Shown: positions 45,140 to 57,700 of the stretch, piece by piece | Layout: each line of letters opens with the position of its first letter | Position numbering within the stretch: position 1 is the first letter of the stretch | DNA from: Limonium bicolor | Lineage: Eukaryota > Streptophyta > Magnoliopsida > Caryophyllales > Plumbaginaceae | DNA: 64,000 nucleotides | Reading direction: 5' to 3' | Assembly (NCBI GenBank): GCA_023374045.1 | Contig: CM041776.1 | Span: 43,158,171-43,222,170, forward strand | Position numbers and translations under genes: made by a program | The notes under the pieces: model-generated | Database searches by the model: none | What the model was told of the DNA's origin: nothing | Seen by the model: the letters and a program-made list of their open reading frames with translations, nothing else

Positions 45140-46866
45140 TTAAATGTTATGATTCAATCCAAAAGAGCGTACGGGTCCCACATTCCCAACAGTACCGTCG
45201 GTTCTAATAAGAGGCTTGTGTATTTGAGCTTTGGATCGAGTCACCATGGGGTGGAGTGTAGGTGGAGGTTCGGTGGTGGGCGGTGGTGAAATGAGAGGAG
45301 CAGTAGTGCTGGATGAGGGTTCTGAAACAGGTGGGGAGGTAGATGTGTCAGCTGGTGAGGTAGCAGTTTCTGAAATAAGTGGAGAGGTAGCTATGTCAGC
45401 TGATGAGGTAGGTAAAATAGGCGCAGGGTGAGTACGGTGAAAATGAGACAAGGTAATATCAGAGGGGCCAAGCTGTGGTTGAGTGGGAGTAGTTGGGGTC
45501 AGTTTTTGGCTAAAGGGAAAAGTAAACTCATCAAAGGACACATCACGTGAAGTATATATGCGGCCAGTATAAATATCAAGGCAAAGGTAGCCACGATAAT
45601 GAGCTGCATAACCCAGAAAAACACACAAACTGCTGCAGAAAGAAAATTTATGATACTGATACGGTCTCAAATTTGACCACACAGCACACCCAAAAACACG
45701 GAGCAAAGAGTAGTCAGGCGGTTTCTTAAACAGCAGTTCATAAGGGGTATGCATTCCAACCGCAGTAGATGGGGTGCGATTAAGCAGATAAACAGCAGTA
45801 AAGAAAGCATAGTTCCAGTATTGAAAGGGAACTGAGGAGTGATATAGTAAGGCAAGCCCTCTGTCAACAATAGTACGATGCCGATTCTCAATGCTACCAT
45901 TTTGAGCATGGGAGTGAGGACATGTAAACCGATAATCAATACCAAGCTCTTTGTACAGAGAAATAAGAGCTTTAAACTCTCCACCACCATCGGTCTGAAC
46001 AGCACGTATAGTAGCATTAAACTGAGTGCGAATAAAAGCAATAAATTCTTTGAAGGCCATAAGAACACCCGACTTAGCAGATAAAGTAAACAGCCAGATA
46101 TATTTAGTATAATCATCCATAATGGAGAGATAATATCGACAACCATCAGTTCCTACTAGAGGGGCTGGTCCCCAGACATCCATGAACAGACATCCATGAA
46201 CAACAGATCAAAAGGTTTAGAAGAGGTGGAGGGAGAGGAAGGGTGTGGTAGGGAGTGAGTTTTTCCAGCTTTACAACCAGGACATGAAACAGAAACTGAA
46301 CATTTTGTGGTATAAGGTAAACGAAACTTATTCAAAGTATAAGATGTAGTAGTATCTGCAGTGTGTCCAAAACGCAGATGCCAAGTGCGAAAGTCTGTTT
46401 TAAGAGTATGGTGAGCTGCTGGCTGCTCTCGATCAGAAGGGACCGCAAAATTGTAAAGACCATCTTTAATGCCTCCTCTCATGAGTATGGCCTTGGTATC
46501 CTGATCCTTCACAAGAAAATATGTGGAGTGAAATTCAAAATAAACTCGATTATCAGTACAAAACTGCTTAACTGATAACAAGTTTTTTGTGAGGGCTGAC
46601 ACATGGATCCCTAGTTGGTTATCGATGCCAACTAGGGATCCATCACTCATTGAGACACCATCAGAACCATGATAGGGCTGATTAGATATGTTGAGATTCG
46701 AAAGATCATGAGTAAAGTGATCCGTAGCTGCAGTGTCTGGATACCAAGAGGAATCAGCCGAAGGATAACCAGATCTGCCGATGATAGTAGCATTAATGTT
46801 GTGGCCAGGAGCAGGAGAAACCTGATAGGCATGATTATATCGGTGATAACACTCTTTGGCCCGATG
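45140..46866 (-). pseudogene. Copia 2 protease and integrase
   Basis: Protease region reads WYPDTAATDHFTHDL (catalytic D-T-A kept) near 46735. GAG-pre-integrase: LSVKQFCTDN, WHLRFGHTA, CPGCKAGKTH (46156-46650, zinc H..H..C..C intact). Integrase core: FDLLFMDVCSWM, IRAVQTDGGGEFKAL, CPHSHAQNGSIENRHRTIVD, then FKKPPDYSLLRVFGC and FLGYAAHYRGYLCLD. A frameshift lies near 46180 (repeat of a 13-base segment). The reading frame stops at 45140 after the Pro/Ser/Thr-rich connector, exactly where RT should begin. Confidence 0.88.
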
Positions 46867-47164
46867 CAGGGCCGTCTCAACAATTTTCGGGGCCCTGTTC
46901 TAAAATATTAAATGAGGCCCCTTAATCAATTAAATTATGTAAATATAGAAAAATTATTAAATTAAATTACGTATTCACAATGGTCATGTTTATAATGTTT
47001 GAATGTATTTAAAACATAAAGTTTTGATATACCCCATTCAAAATAAATTTAACAATATATAATTTTCTTATGACAAAATCTCAAGGACATATATAAAAAT
47101 TGGGCCCCCAAAATATGGGGCCCTGTTCGGTTGCCCAGCTTGCACAGCTTCAAAGCCGGCACTG
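46867..47164. mobile_element. hAT-type MITE, 298 bp
   Basis: Ends are CAGGGCCGTCTC on the left and GAAAGCC-type AAGCCGGCACTG on the right (reverse complement CAGTGCCGGCTT), matching the CAG-G-CCGGC termini of plant hAT elements. Subterminal GGGGCCCTGTTC repeats are inverted at both ends. The 8-bp TSD GCCCGATG (46859-46866 and 47165-47172) is perfect. The AT-rich inside encodes nothing. Confidence 0.9.
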
Positions 47165-48060
47165 GCCCGATGTCCGGGTTTCTCACAAATCTGACATATA
47201 GGTCGAGTGTCTGGTTTCCCGTTGAAGAAATAGGAAGCGTTACGTCCTCCATTGTTGCGACCGCGACCTCTTGAGTTGCGGCCTCCTCTACCGCCACGAG
47301 AATTGTTATAATTTCTGTCTCATCCAATATTATTAGCGGAAACATCAGCATTGTTCTGAGTCGACACATTATTTGCCGACAGATTGCTATTACTCACAGC
47401 AGTAGCAGAAGATTTATTCAACCGATTCTCTACGGCCAGTAACTGGCTCATAACAGTGGATGTACGAAGAGATGTAGATTGACTCAAAAGAAGAGTGGAA
47501 ATTGATTCATACTCATCAGAAAGCCCATGTATAATGCAGTAACAGAGATCAGTCTCTGAAATCGCAGATCCAGCAGCTGAGAGAGACGATGCAAGCCGTT
47601 TGGCTCAATTGAAATAAGCAATAATGGAATCTGAGTCCTTCTTAATTGAATAAAGCTGAAATCGGAGCTTCTGAAGCCGAGCTGTGGCCTGAGAAGAATA
47701 GATCTCCGCTAGAGTACTCCAGATCTCAGCAGAAGTTGAACACTCAATAACTTGTCCCTGCACCTCCTCCGTGAGAGACGCCATGAGGATAGAGAAGATC
47801 ATTTGATCTTGCTGTTTCCAGCTTTCATGTTCTGTTATTGACGATGCATCTGGAATCGGCTTCGATCCATCTACGATCGGAAACAAATTATAACCGGTAA
47901 GATAGGAGGATAGTTGTTTTTGCCCGATTGGATAGTTTTCACCATTCAACTAGTGAAACGAGGCCGCTGGACCGACTAAGTTGGGAATGGTAGTGGAGGT
48001 GGTGGAGATTGAGGTACTGACGGAGCGATGAGTTTCGGGAGGAGAAATGTCGTTGGCCAT
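47165..48060 (-). pseudogene. Copia 2 Gag
   Basis: Start codon at 48060 (MANDISPPETHRSVSTS). A TAG near 47951 precedes LNGENYPI, then the capsid region ASLTEEVQGQVIECSTSAEI and YSSQATARLQKLRFQLYSIK. The basic Gly/Arg segment near 47210-47300 leads into the zinc knuckle CQICEKPGHRA, whose last residues lie beyond the MITE at 46858. Confidence 0.82.
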
Positions 48061-48090
48061 GAGAAACAAAGATGAACTCAGAGGAGCACA

Positions 48091-48102
48091 GCTCTGATAC
48101 CA
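48091..48102 (-). promoter_or_regulatory. Primer-binding site of copia 2
   Basis: TGGTATCAGAGC on the minus strand, initiator tRNA-Met type, directly beside the LTR and 31 bases before the Gag start. Confidence 0.85.
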
Positions 48103-48368
48103 GACAAAAAAAAGCGCAAGCTAGAAGAAGGGAAATGTGAATATATCTGTTCCATTGATTATGATTTTGATGTCGTGAGTATTACAGACCTATCTGAAGT
48201 CTATTTATACAGAGATAAGAAGATACATAGAAACATAAGGTGGGCTTTGACATATCCTAATATAGCCTTGGGCCTAAACATGAATGGGCCAGATTTGGAT
48301 AGCTTAGCACAGGCCGGAAAAAAGGGGAGACCCAAATCAGTATAATGGCAGATTATTGAGGCCCAACA
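48103..48368 (-). repeat. 5' LTR of copia 2, about 266 bp
   Basis: On the minus strand it starts TGTTGGGCCTC, a common copia LTR start, and runs to the PBS. TATAAATA (plus 48202-48209) is the likely TATA box. The 3' end TTTTGTC lacks a perfect CA, so the inner boundary may be off by a few bases. Confidence 0.7.
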
Positions 48369-50582
48369 GCAAAACTGAACATCGGTACGAACGTTCGGCC
48401 ACTAACAATGTCGATTATCCCAAACAAGAATCGGTCATTACCAGGACCGACACATTCCTCTACAACACCGAATTAATCACCAATGTCAACTACACAAAGA
48501 TTCATTGACAATAAGTTGTTAAGTGGGATTCCCAAACCCAAACATATAGTCCGCAACAGGCAAAATGAATCGGGTAACTCTTAGTGTAAGCATTATCAAG
48601 CAATCACTCAGATCCAAACGCAAGGACAAAGTTAATAGAGGTAAAGCAGCAAAGTCGAATGATTTCCAAGTTCACCAAATTTAGCAGGCCCTAGTGCTTG
48701 AACCAGAAACAACAGTAAAGTTCACAAGATCAAAGCACATTACGAGTGAAGTAAATGTCCACACCTAAATCAAGGCATGAAAATAAGAAAATTGACTACC
48801 AGAAAAGGTAAGCTCCACCAAGGATCTACAAGGTTCGACACAAAATGACTTTCAATTCAGAATATATAAGCAAAAGGTTCACACATCAGTGCTTTAGCAA
48901 GCCGAAGGTCGATAAACGCATAAACAATGAATAACCATCAAGTCCAAATCGAAGAGAGCAAAAGGAAGATACCGCCTTGTATTGTCAAGCTGATAAGACG
49001 TTGGAGAACGAATATTTTTCTTAGAACCACCGAGACCATCGATAACCATGCGACAAGGCCAAGAATCACCAGAAGATGGAAGATGTTGAGATCAATGATC
49101 CATTCGAAAGGCCGGAAACGAAATGTCATCGATTCACCAGATTTTAGTGGAGTGAACTAGTGGTTCTAGAATTTCAAAAAAATGGAAGGAGGTGGACAGA
49201 TTGAAACTTATCGTCATCAATGATGGCGACCACAAGATGGCTGAGGATCTGGAGGCGATGATACAAGAATATGAATGGAGGATTTCAGGTTTCTAAACAC
49301 TGAGAGATGAAAGGGGGATGATATGTTGAATTTGGCTAAGAAAAGTGTAGAGCCCGGTTCGCTCCTTGTTTGCCCGTATTTGTTTCGCAGATTCACTCAT
49401 TGCAGAAAATAACAAGGAAAACTAATGCTCCAGACATGGATATTCTGAAGGTAGCCACGACAACTGAGGTGTTTTTTAAGGAAGAAGAAAGAAGTGGTCA
49501 TCGCTTCTGATGGAATTGAAGAGGTGATCAGCTGTAGGTTAAGATGTTTTCGATGATGGTCATTACCGCTAGGGTTTTTGGTAGAAGGTAGAAAACAGAG
49601 AAGAAGGCCACCCTTCGAGAGAGAAGAAAACTGATATCCTTCGTAGAAGAGAAATGCGGAAGTGCAGCTATTGATCCCGAGATCACGAGAAGGGTGAATG
49701 TGAGACGGAAGAAGATCGATCTAGAGCATCAGTCGCGGCCGATTGAGATGGTGTGCCGTTCGTTTCACACAGATATAAAAGCTACTTTTCAAATCAATGT
49801 CAGACCAGGTGTCCTTACTACAACACACTTGTCAAACTATGATACACTAATTATGGTAATCTTTATGTAAACGCAAGATTAGTTGCGTTTGAAGATTATT
49901 GGCTTCAGAGTAGAAGAGTGATCATCAAAGTAACCATCGTCTGGATCATGAGTAGGTTTTTTCTTGGGCATGTGTTGAGTTTGGGATTTCTTCTGGGCCA
50001 AACGAAATAGACGATAACAGGCGAGAGCAAAGGTGGGACGGGAGTGGACCAAACTGGGTCATCAAATATTTTGTGTTGGGCAAGTTCAGTTTGACCCAAA
50101 ACAAAAGATGCCAAAAAATGATGACTAGGGATAGGAAGCACCACCACTATAATGTCGATATATTTTTGTATGTGTTTTGCATAGATTAATGGAAAAGAGT
50201 GTTCTGACAGACATGAAATAAGCAATTTGACAAGAAAGAAAGTTAACACAATTCAAGGTGAGCAAAACACAAGAAATAAAATATAATTTAGGGCTAAATA
50301 GATAAGATAAAGTAAAAATGAAATTAAAATAAATTAAAATAAAATAACGGTGAATAAGAGAAGTAAAGTAAAATGAAATGAAATAAATACAAGGATTGGG
50401 GTTTTTGGGAAATGCTTTGAAAATTGACTACATGATGGTGTTATTTTGGCATGCGCATGAATAAGTTTTGAAAAGAAAGATGACGACCCTCTTATTTTAT
50501 TTATTTGTCTAATGCTTTATGGGGTGAGAATTTTTGGTGTCTACATTATCTTAAAAGTAAATGAATTAAAATTAAGATTAAA
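48369..50582. other. Unassigned repeat-like sequence right of copia 2
   Basis: No protein domain on either strand. Contains a segment near 49150-49760 with GAAGAAGA-rich text and an AT-rich stretch of AAATAAAAT words at 50260-50400. Probably the untranslated or decayed part of the minus-strand element whose PBS-like box is at 50583. Confidence 0.35.
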
Positions 50583-50603
50583 GTCCCTTAGCAGAGTCGC
50601 TGG
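50583..50603 (-). promoter_or_regulatory. Possible PBS-like box of a Tat/Ogre-like element
   Basis: Minus strand reads CCAGCGACTCTGCTAAGGGA, resembling the GGCGACTC..GGGGAC box next to the LTR of Tat/Ogre-type gypsy elements. The tRNA identity is not claimed. Confidence 0.35.
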
Positions 50604-51621
50604 TATGTGAGCCTCAATTTTAAACCTCTATCCTATGTTGATTCGGATTGATTAGGATTTGATCGGGTTCTAGGTCCACTTATAACCTAAGCGTAATAAC
50701 TATGTCATAAAACATTAATTATTAGAAACCTAAGCTAGCTCACTGGAACCTATTACGAGTCGCCACCTATGTTTTAGCCTAAGTAAACTAGGAAAGGTAA
50801 GAGTTCGGTTTCGAAGACTAGGTATACGTCTTTTCCGGGTACATATTACTCTCACTACCCTTCTAAGTCGTTTTTCCTCTACTTATGTCATTTACGGCTA
50901 ATTATGATGCCAATTTAACCTAAATGCGTGGGTTTCTATATTTTACTATTTTTTGACATTTTTTACTAGAAAGTAAAGTAAAAATTAAAAATGACCTAAA
51001 TTAGGGTTTTGAAGAACGAATTAGGTCAAACTCTAAAAATGTCCATGGCCGCGGACCTACTGTCCGAACCTACGGATCCTAATTAAACTAGTTATGCAAA
51101 AAACAATTTGCAAAATCCCGCCACCGTTCGTGGCCATGGATAGGCCGTCTGGGACCCCGGATGTGCGGTCCGTAGGCGCGGACTGGCCACGGACAGTGGC
51201 TTTCGGGCAGTTTCCGATGATGTTTTCGGCTCAAATTTTATGGATATGTAGCCTGAAAGATTTTAAACCCGTTAGTAATTGAAAGACTTCAATTTGACTA
51301 TGAATTATTGATGAAACTTAGCATACAAGTTAATAGGCAGAAACAAAAACAAACGTTAATTCTTGAGCCATAAAAAGTCAGTTTGATACCAAATTTTAAT
51401 AGAGAATGTATTGAGTTTAAAATAGTTAAGGAATCTGCTTTCTAACTTGTTTTACTTTCAAGATTAGGGATTTCCTTCACGTTGAGAAATTTTAAAGGTT
51501 TTGTTGGCTGCAGTCCCGGATCGAGTTGGACCCGAGCTTCTAACCCTTGATTGTTGGTTAAGTTTACGTTTTGGTGGTGGATTGATGGGTGTTTGATGAT
51601 TTGTGTGGCAATGAGAGTACA
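50604..51621 (-). mobile_element. Possible Tat/Ogre-like LTR fragment
   Basis: Contains GAGTCGCCACCTATG (50757-50771), a phrase typical of such LTRs, and a short GC-rich stretch (51045-51210) with CCATGGCCGCGGACC and CGGTCCGTAGGCGCGGAC dyads. Its right end is cut by the LTR starting at 51622. Boundaries are uncertain. Confidence 0.4.
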
Positions 51622-53274
51622 TGAAATACCCTGAACTTAAATACAACGATTAAAATTATCCTAATAGGTATTTAAGGGCCTAATGGTGCCTAATTAATAT
51701 TGGTAAGGAAAAATAAATCCAAAAGAAATAAAGAAACGCTTATAAAGCGAAAAACACTAAATAAGCATTAAATAACTATAGAGGTATGAGACCCCGGTTA
51801 GCATATTATATGGATTCTAAAGGCTTAATAAGGCCTAAATAATATATGGGAACAACTCCCGAAGAAAACGGATCCAAATAATGTATTAAAATGCTAATGG
51901 AGCTTTAGCGCACGTTTTTCGAGAAAACCCGAAAACGTGACTTTAAGTGGTCAAACGAACCCGTAAAAATTATAAATCATTAAATAACAATAATTAAGCG
52001 TTAATGGGAGCTTAATAACCAATAAAATTAAAGAAACGAGAAAATTCCGGAAAACGGGCCCGGTTAGTGAATAGTACCAAAACCGGGTAAAATAACGAGT
52101 GTTTTCTGTAAAAGACGAAAAACGCTCCAACTAGTAGTAATATAGGGGGGCGGTTTTTAGAGATTTAATAACCCCTCTCACACACTCACACACTAACTAA
52201 ACAAGTTAAAAAGCAAAAAGTAAAAGTACAAAAAGTAGAAAAAAGACTCTCTCACCTCACTCTCTCATTTCCCTCATCTCTCTCCTACCCTTCTCCTCCC
52301 CCACCGATTTCTCTCTCTTCTCCCTCCTCTGTTGGGCGATTTTGAAGCTCCAAAGAAGCTTCAATGGCTTCTCCACTCTACCTCCATGCTCTACCTCCAC
52401 GTGAGCTCCAAATGTAAAAATAACTACATATTCTTACTCCCCTCATCATTCTCTACACTTCCCTCTTTTCAAAATTTCAAAATGAGGAAGTTCATCTCCA
52501 TGGGTTTTCCCCATTCAAAGAGAAAATAGCATCAATGGGTAGCTTGGAGTCTCCTCTCTCCATTAAGGTAAAAATCTACATGAAAAACTCATGTTTTCTC
52601 CATCTTTCTTTACAACTGATGTCTACCCCTTTGTAATTCCTTGTTTTCTCTCTCTCTTTTGAGCATAAATTCAACCTTGCAATGGTGGTGGGATCACCTT
52701 CTTGAACCAAGGGCTAAAACCCCTCTTAAAACACTCCAAAGGTAAACCCTAACTTGTGGTAATTTAAACCCTTCATTGAATTACTGATGTTTTAAGAGAT
52801 TAGAAGTTTAATTATATTCTATTTATGTAATTTGGGTGTTGGGGCCATCCCCCACATGGTCGATTTGTGCAAGAAAGAGAGAAGGAGGAGAATTGGAAAA
52901 GAAATGAAGGAAATATAAGCTCAAGGTAAGAGCTCCTTCCTAATGTTAAATTTTATTGCATTAGAGTAATGGGAATGGGTAAACTAATTTAAAGAACCCA
53001 AATCTTGTATTAGTATTGTAGTATCGGAAGTTTAAGTATTTATGAGCAAGCATGTGGATTGTAAGCCTTAGAGCCAAAGAATTGTGTATTTGTATTGATA
53101 TTGTGATTTGAGGAAGTAATGATGTATTGGTATTGATTTGAGTGCTGGAAGGACCCTTGTATGGGTGTGGCTAGATTAGGAATGATTTTGGCAAGAGAGG
53201 ATGTGTATGGCTAAGTAAGAAAAGTATGTGAACTATGGCGAAATTTTAGTAGGAAAATGTGCATTTATGGAATA
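51622..53274 (+). mobile_element. 5' part of a giant LTR, plus strand (same family as 10418-14712)
   Basis: Begins TGAAATACCCTGAAC and follows the reverse complement of 14712 leftwards, including the CACGTTTTTCGAG palindrome (51911-51938), the CT-rich leader (52250-52330), the short ORF at 52332-52529, and AAGGTAA motifs near 52567, 52740 and 52926. At 53275 it is cut by an inverted LTR; the remainder lies beyond the window. Confidence 0.85.
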
Positions 53275-54756
53275 TGTAACACCCCAACTACTACCATTCA
53301 CTTAACAACAAATTGTAGCGGAAAACTTAACTCATCACATTACTTAACTCAATGGTGTTACACGCCGTTAACCACCCACGTGGCTAACAAGGCTAATACA
53401 TATACATTGTATCGGTCTGATGGACTAGATTCCCGAGCAACTACACACGACTATCCCATTCCGTTAACAACAACCAATATACATATACATTCCAACTGTA
53501 CCGAGTATTTACAAACTAATGCCGATAACAATTTCGGTCTTACTACACCAACAATACACTCTCGATTTGAATGGCTACCCATGTACAACAACTACCCGTG
53601 CTACTCTCGAACGGCTTCCAGCTCCTTGTACCCGAAATAGAAAAGGAAGAAAAGGGTGGCCCCCAAGGGGCTCAGCACCTTTGCTGGTATGGTAATCCCG
53701 CAGCCCGCATGCTACCGGGCCACGCACAACTATTTGTCGTCTTAGCATGCGGTTGATTACATTTAAATCATGCATGTACACCACAAACACGCAACACATT
53801 ACAATCCACAACAATGGTCTCAACAAATACAGACAACACATCTACACATAATAAATCACTCTTTGTTTTCTTTGACCCTAGAGTGTTTCTCCTCTAATGG
53901 AGATGTTTCCTCAATAGACGGCACTTACCCACTAGTCGGGTTATCCATAAATGTCTCTCTTATAAACTGGGATCCATAGCCATAATCCACATATTTCACA
54001 TAACAATTCATTCCACATTTTCACGTATATATAACGCCGTATCGCAATAAGAATTGCAGCGCAACAATAACACATAACATAACGGTAACGGTTCTCTTTA
54101 CGAACCAACCTCAACATAGTTAGTTAACTTGGAAGCCTAGAGAATGTATATACCCTCATGATAAGCTTTTTACATCACTCATTACCGTCCTGTTAGTCGG
54201 ACGAGTAAGTTAACATAAAGATGGATTGGATATAGGGATCCGAACACACCGTACATAATCCCCAACAAACGTGAGTCAAAAGCCTTGGTTAAGCTCAGGG
54301 GTGATTGAAGACCAACGAAGGAATACAACCAACAGAGAGGAAGCTGAAGAAACTGTATACATCAACTCCCAAACAACGCGTGACCGGAACAATCGGATTC
54401 CTCACCCCCCATAATATATACATAAACATAGTTAAGGGCTCCACTGTGGAACCTATCACATCTTTACACCTTGCAGTATTACAACTGGGTTAGACACACA
54501 AAAGTAGTGAACATATTAGCATGCACAAACATCACATAACTAATTCACGCATAGCCGTGGTTAGAACGTTCCCATGGTTGAATACCGATCTGTTATGTAA
54601 TTCTAAAGTCGGTTAGTTAAGTTTAGCACATATTTAAAGCTAAACGGTATCGGAACTACGCACACCACATAAATAAACAACTTTAAACTCATTACATGTT
54701 TTTATCTTAAAAGGTGGCAAACATTCAGAAAAACACATTGGCATACAAGCCGGTGT
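53275..54756 (-). mobile_element. 3' part of an inverted giant LTR, interrupted by element D
   Basis: Starts TGTAACACCCC (minus-strand LTR end) after GAATA (53270-53274, candidate TSD). Same family as 1366-1796. Contains the dyad 53367-53388 (GTTAACCAC..GTGGCTAAC) and the GCCCCCAAGGGGCTCAGC hairpin near 53659-53676. At 54757 element D begins, so the rest of the LTR should lie to the right of element D outside the window. Confidence 0.8.
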
Positions 54757-57700
54757 TGAAATACCCCGTAATTAAAAATAGTGATTAATTAGGCTAATAA
54801 ATATTTTAGAAGCTTAATTAAGTCTAAATAATTATAAGGGAATAAATCCCGAAGAAAACGAATCCTTAAAATGGATTAAAAATACAAACGAATCCTAAAA
54901 CGCGCTTTTCGAGGAAACCGAGAAAACGCGATTTCAACCGGGTTAAATAGACCCGTAATAATTATAAGTAATTGAATAATCATTAATAAGTATAAATGAA
55001 GGTCTAGAACTAATAAAATTAATTAAACGATAAAATTCCGGAAAACGGGTACCGAATAGTAAAAACTGTCAAAACGGGAACTTGTGGGGTAGAAAAATAA
55101 ATAACACAAACTTATGTGTCCAATGTTGCAAATAAATTTCAAAACCCACGAGTGGGTCTGTGGGCTAGCCGATTTCAAGGCCTCTCACACTCTCACTCTT
55201 ATTAACTAAAAACAAAAGAAATAAAGTAAACTTACATTACTTTATTACTCTCATTCTCTCTCTCCGATTCACTCATTTCTCCACGTACAGCACCCCCTCA
55301 CTTTCTGATTTTCTTCCTTCTCTGGTTGCTTCCCACCGAAGCCATGGAGAACTAGAAAACCTTCACAAAACACCCTCTTCTCTCCTTTGTAACTCCCTCA
55401 ATACTTGTCCAAAAATCATAAAAATTACACCATTGTAATCTCCTCATAAAGAGCAACAATTCCCTCTTTTCAAAATCCAGAAAAGAGCATTTTCATTTCG
55501 GTGGGTATACCCCATTTGGAGCTTCAAGACTACCACAAGGAGGCCCTCCTTCTCCTTGTTCTTGTAAGGTAAAAATTCTCAAAAACTTCATCTTTTTCTA
55601 GCCTCAAAGGCAAAACAAAATCTGAGATGAAACCCTTGTTTACTCTCCCTTTTGTTCCAGCCGATTTGACTCATTGGTGGAGTGGGAACTTTGCACTTGA
55701 ACCACTCCAAGCCTTGTTTGCACTCTTGAGAGGTAAAGGAATTCTAAACCCAAATCTTATATTTAACCGTACGTAAGGTTAGGTTTTTTTGGTAGATATT
55801 GTGAGTGGTGATATAGATTTGTGAGGTAGCCGGTGGAAAGAAAGGTAGGCAGAAGAGAAGAAGGAAAGGAAAGAAACCAAACAGAAGCAAAACAAGGTAA
55901 AACTTACCTCTGTTCGGTGTGTGCTAATGCGTGCGTATATGTATATTGTTAAACCAAAGGAAGGAAACTACTGTAACCATATAAAACAGATAAGCAAAAT
56001 GGTAGTGTTAACATTAGTTGAAATCTGTCAAACAAAAACATGTAAACTGCTGTTGTGTAAATTTTGAACTGATGCACATACATATATATGTAAACTGTCG
56101 GATGTATATATATATATGATACAGGATGAAACCGATGTGGATTTGTGAAAGAATTAGTGTGAGGATAATGTAAGATTATAGGGGAAGCTATGGCAAAATT
56201 TACCTAGAAACTATATCACTTAGGAGCTGTTAGCATTTGTAGTGGATGAATGAAAATGAAGCAGAACAGCAGCAGCAGTTCGGTAGAGTTGCAACAGAGG
56301 GAAAAAAATAAGTGAAAGTGATGATGGTGATAGCAGTAGGTTGAGATTGATTTTTGGTGATGATTTAGGTGAGTTAGATACTTGGGTAAGTAGTTAAACA
56401 CAAATATTATTAGAAACCATAGGGAAGTGATTAAAGGAAGAAGAGAATGAAACAGAGCGTGGGAAAAATTCTGTCGTAACAGACCAATTGTTGGTCCGGG
56501 ACCTAGGTCCTACATTAAGGCCCGGACCAACCATGCACAAACAACCGTGAGTTACAATTTCCGTCGGGTCCGGGACTTAGCCTAGGTGCAAGGACCCGGA
56601 CCACCTTACAAAAATAAACCGAGATTTGGAATACCCTATGGGTCCGGGACTTAACCCAAGAGCAAGGGCCCGGACCAATTACAAAATCAATTCGAATCAG
56701 CTACAAACGGTCCGGGACTTATCCCTGATGCAAGGACCCGGACCACTACAAGAAAATAAGCCGAGAGTTTTAACTATATAGGTCCGGGACTTAGGACCTA
56801 GACAATGTCCCGGACCAACACCCAGTTTCACCCGAGAGAAATTTTTAACGGGCAGTAGCGTAAGGTCTTGTTTGGGTATGGACATATAAGTTACTTAAGA
56901 CTTAAGTAATCATAAATAAGAGTCATTAGGAGTATAAACAAGCTGGGATAAGAATGAGAAGTAAATAAATAATGAAAATGAAATTGTACAAGTAAGAATT
57001 AATAAGTATGTAAAACAGATGCAATTGTATAACCCCGAATTAATAAGTATGAACTGGGAAAATTTAAGAAACGAAGTAAGGTTGGTAAATCATAGCTGAT
57101 TGGTTGTGTAATGTTATGTATGTCATAGGACTTGATTTGTGACACCGGAGGACGTTCGGAAACACGTACAACGGTGAACGGTATGAATTCCTCATGCCCC
57201 GAATGCTATCATGGCTACTCTGATTTGTGTGTTGTGTGCTAATTGATCACCAATAAAGATAAATGCACGAATCGGAGTTAATATGCTTACTTGTGAATAT
57301 GTAGTGTTGTATGATGTGTATCTTCTTAAATCTTAGTTTGTATAATTCATGAAATGTATGGATGATATGAATGTGTGCATGTATGTTGCATCGTACTGTG
57401 ACCGAATATGTTTATGAATGGACTTCTAACTTATTCCTAACAAGCTAACTCCTAACCTAAATTGGTAATTAAATTGGAATGAGTAGAAGTCCGATATAGT
57501 TTCGGCCACGCGTGAGGATGCGGAGTCACGAGAGGTTGGCTCCAATTCCTGACTCTTAAACTGGTCCGCGGCCCAAATCCCTTAAGTGGGTAGCATCCCG
57601 GATTAGTGAGTCAAGTAAATCCCGGATGTGGGACGGAGTAGTCCCCAAGGCCGGAGGTCCCGACGACTTAACTTGAGTATAAGTAAGAAAGTAAGAATGA

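Larger units (their letters stand above)
45140..48368 (-). mobile_element. Ty1/copia retrotransposon 2, truncated before RT
   Basis: Minus-strand order: short 5' LTR 48103-48368, PBS 48091-48102, gag 48060-47165, hAT MITE, then protease and integrase to 45140. RT, RNase H and the 3' LTR are missing, with unrelated sequence to the left. Short LTR, protease-integrase style and the LHPMVTRSK motif before RT fit the Ale/Retrofit-like branch of plant copia, tentatively. Confidence 0.8.
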
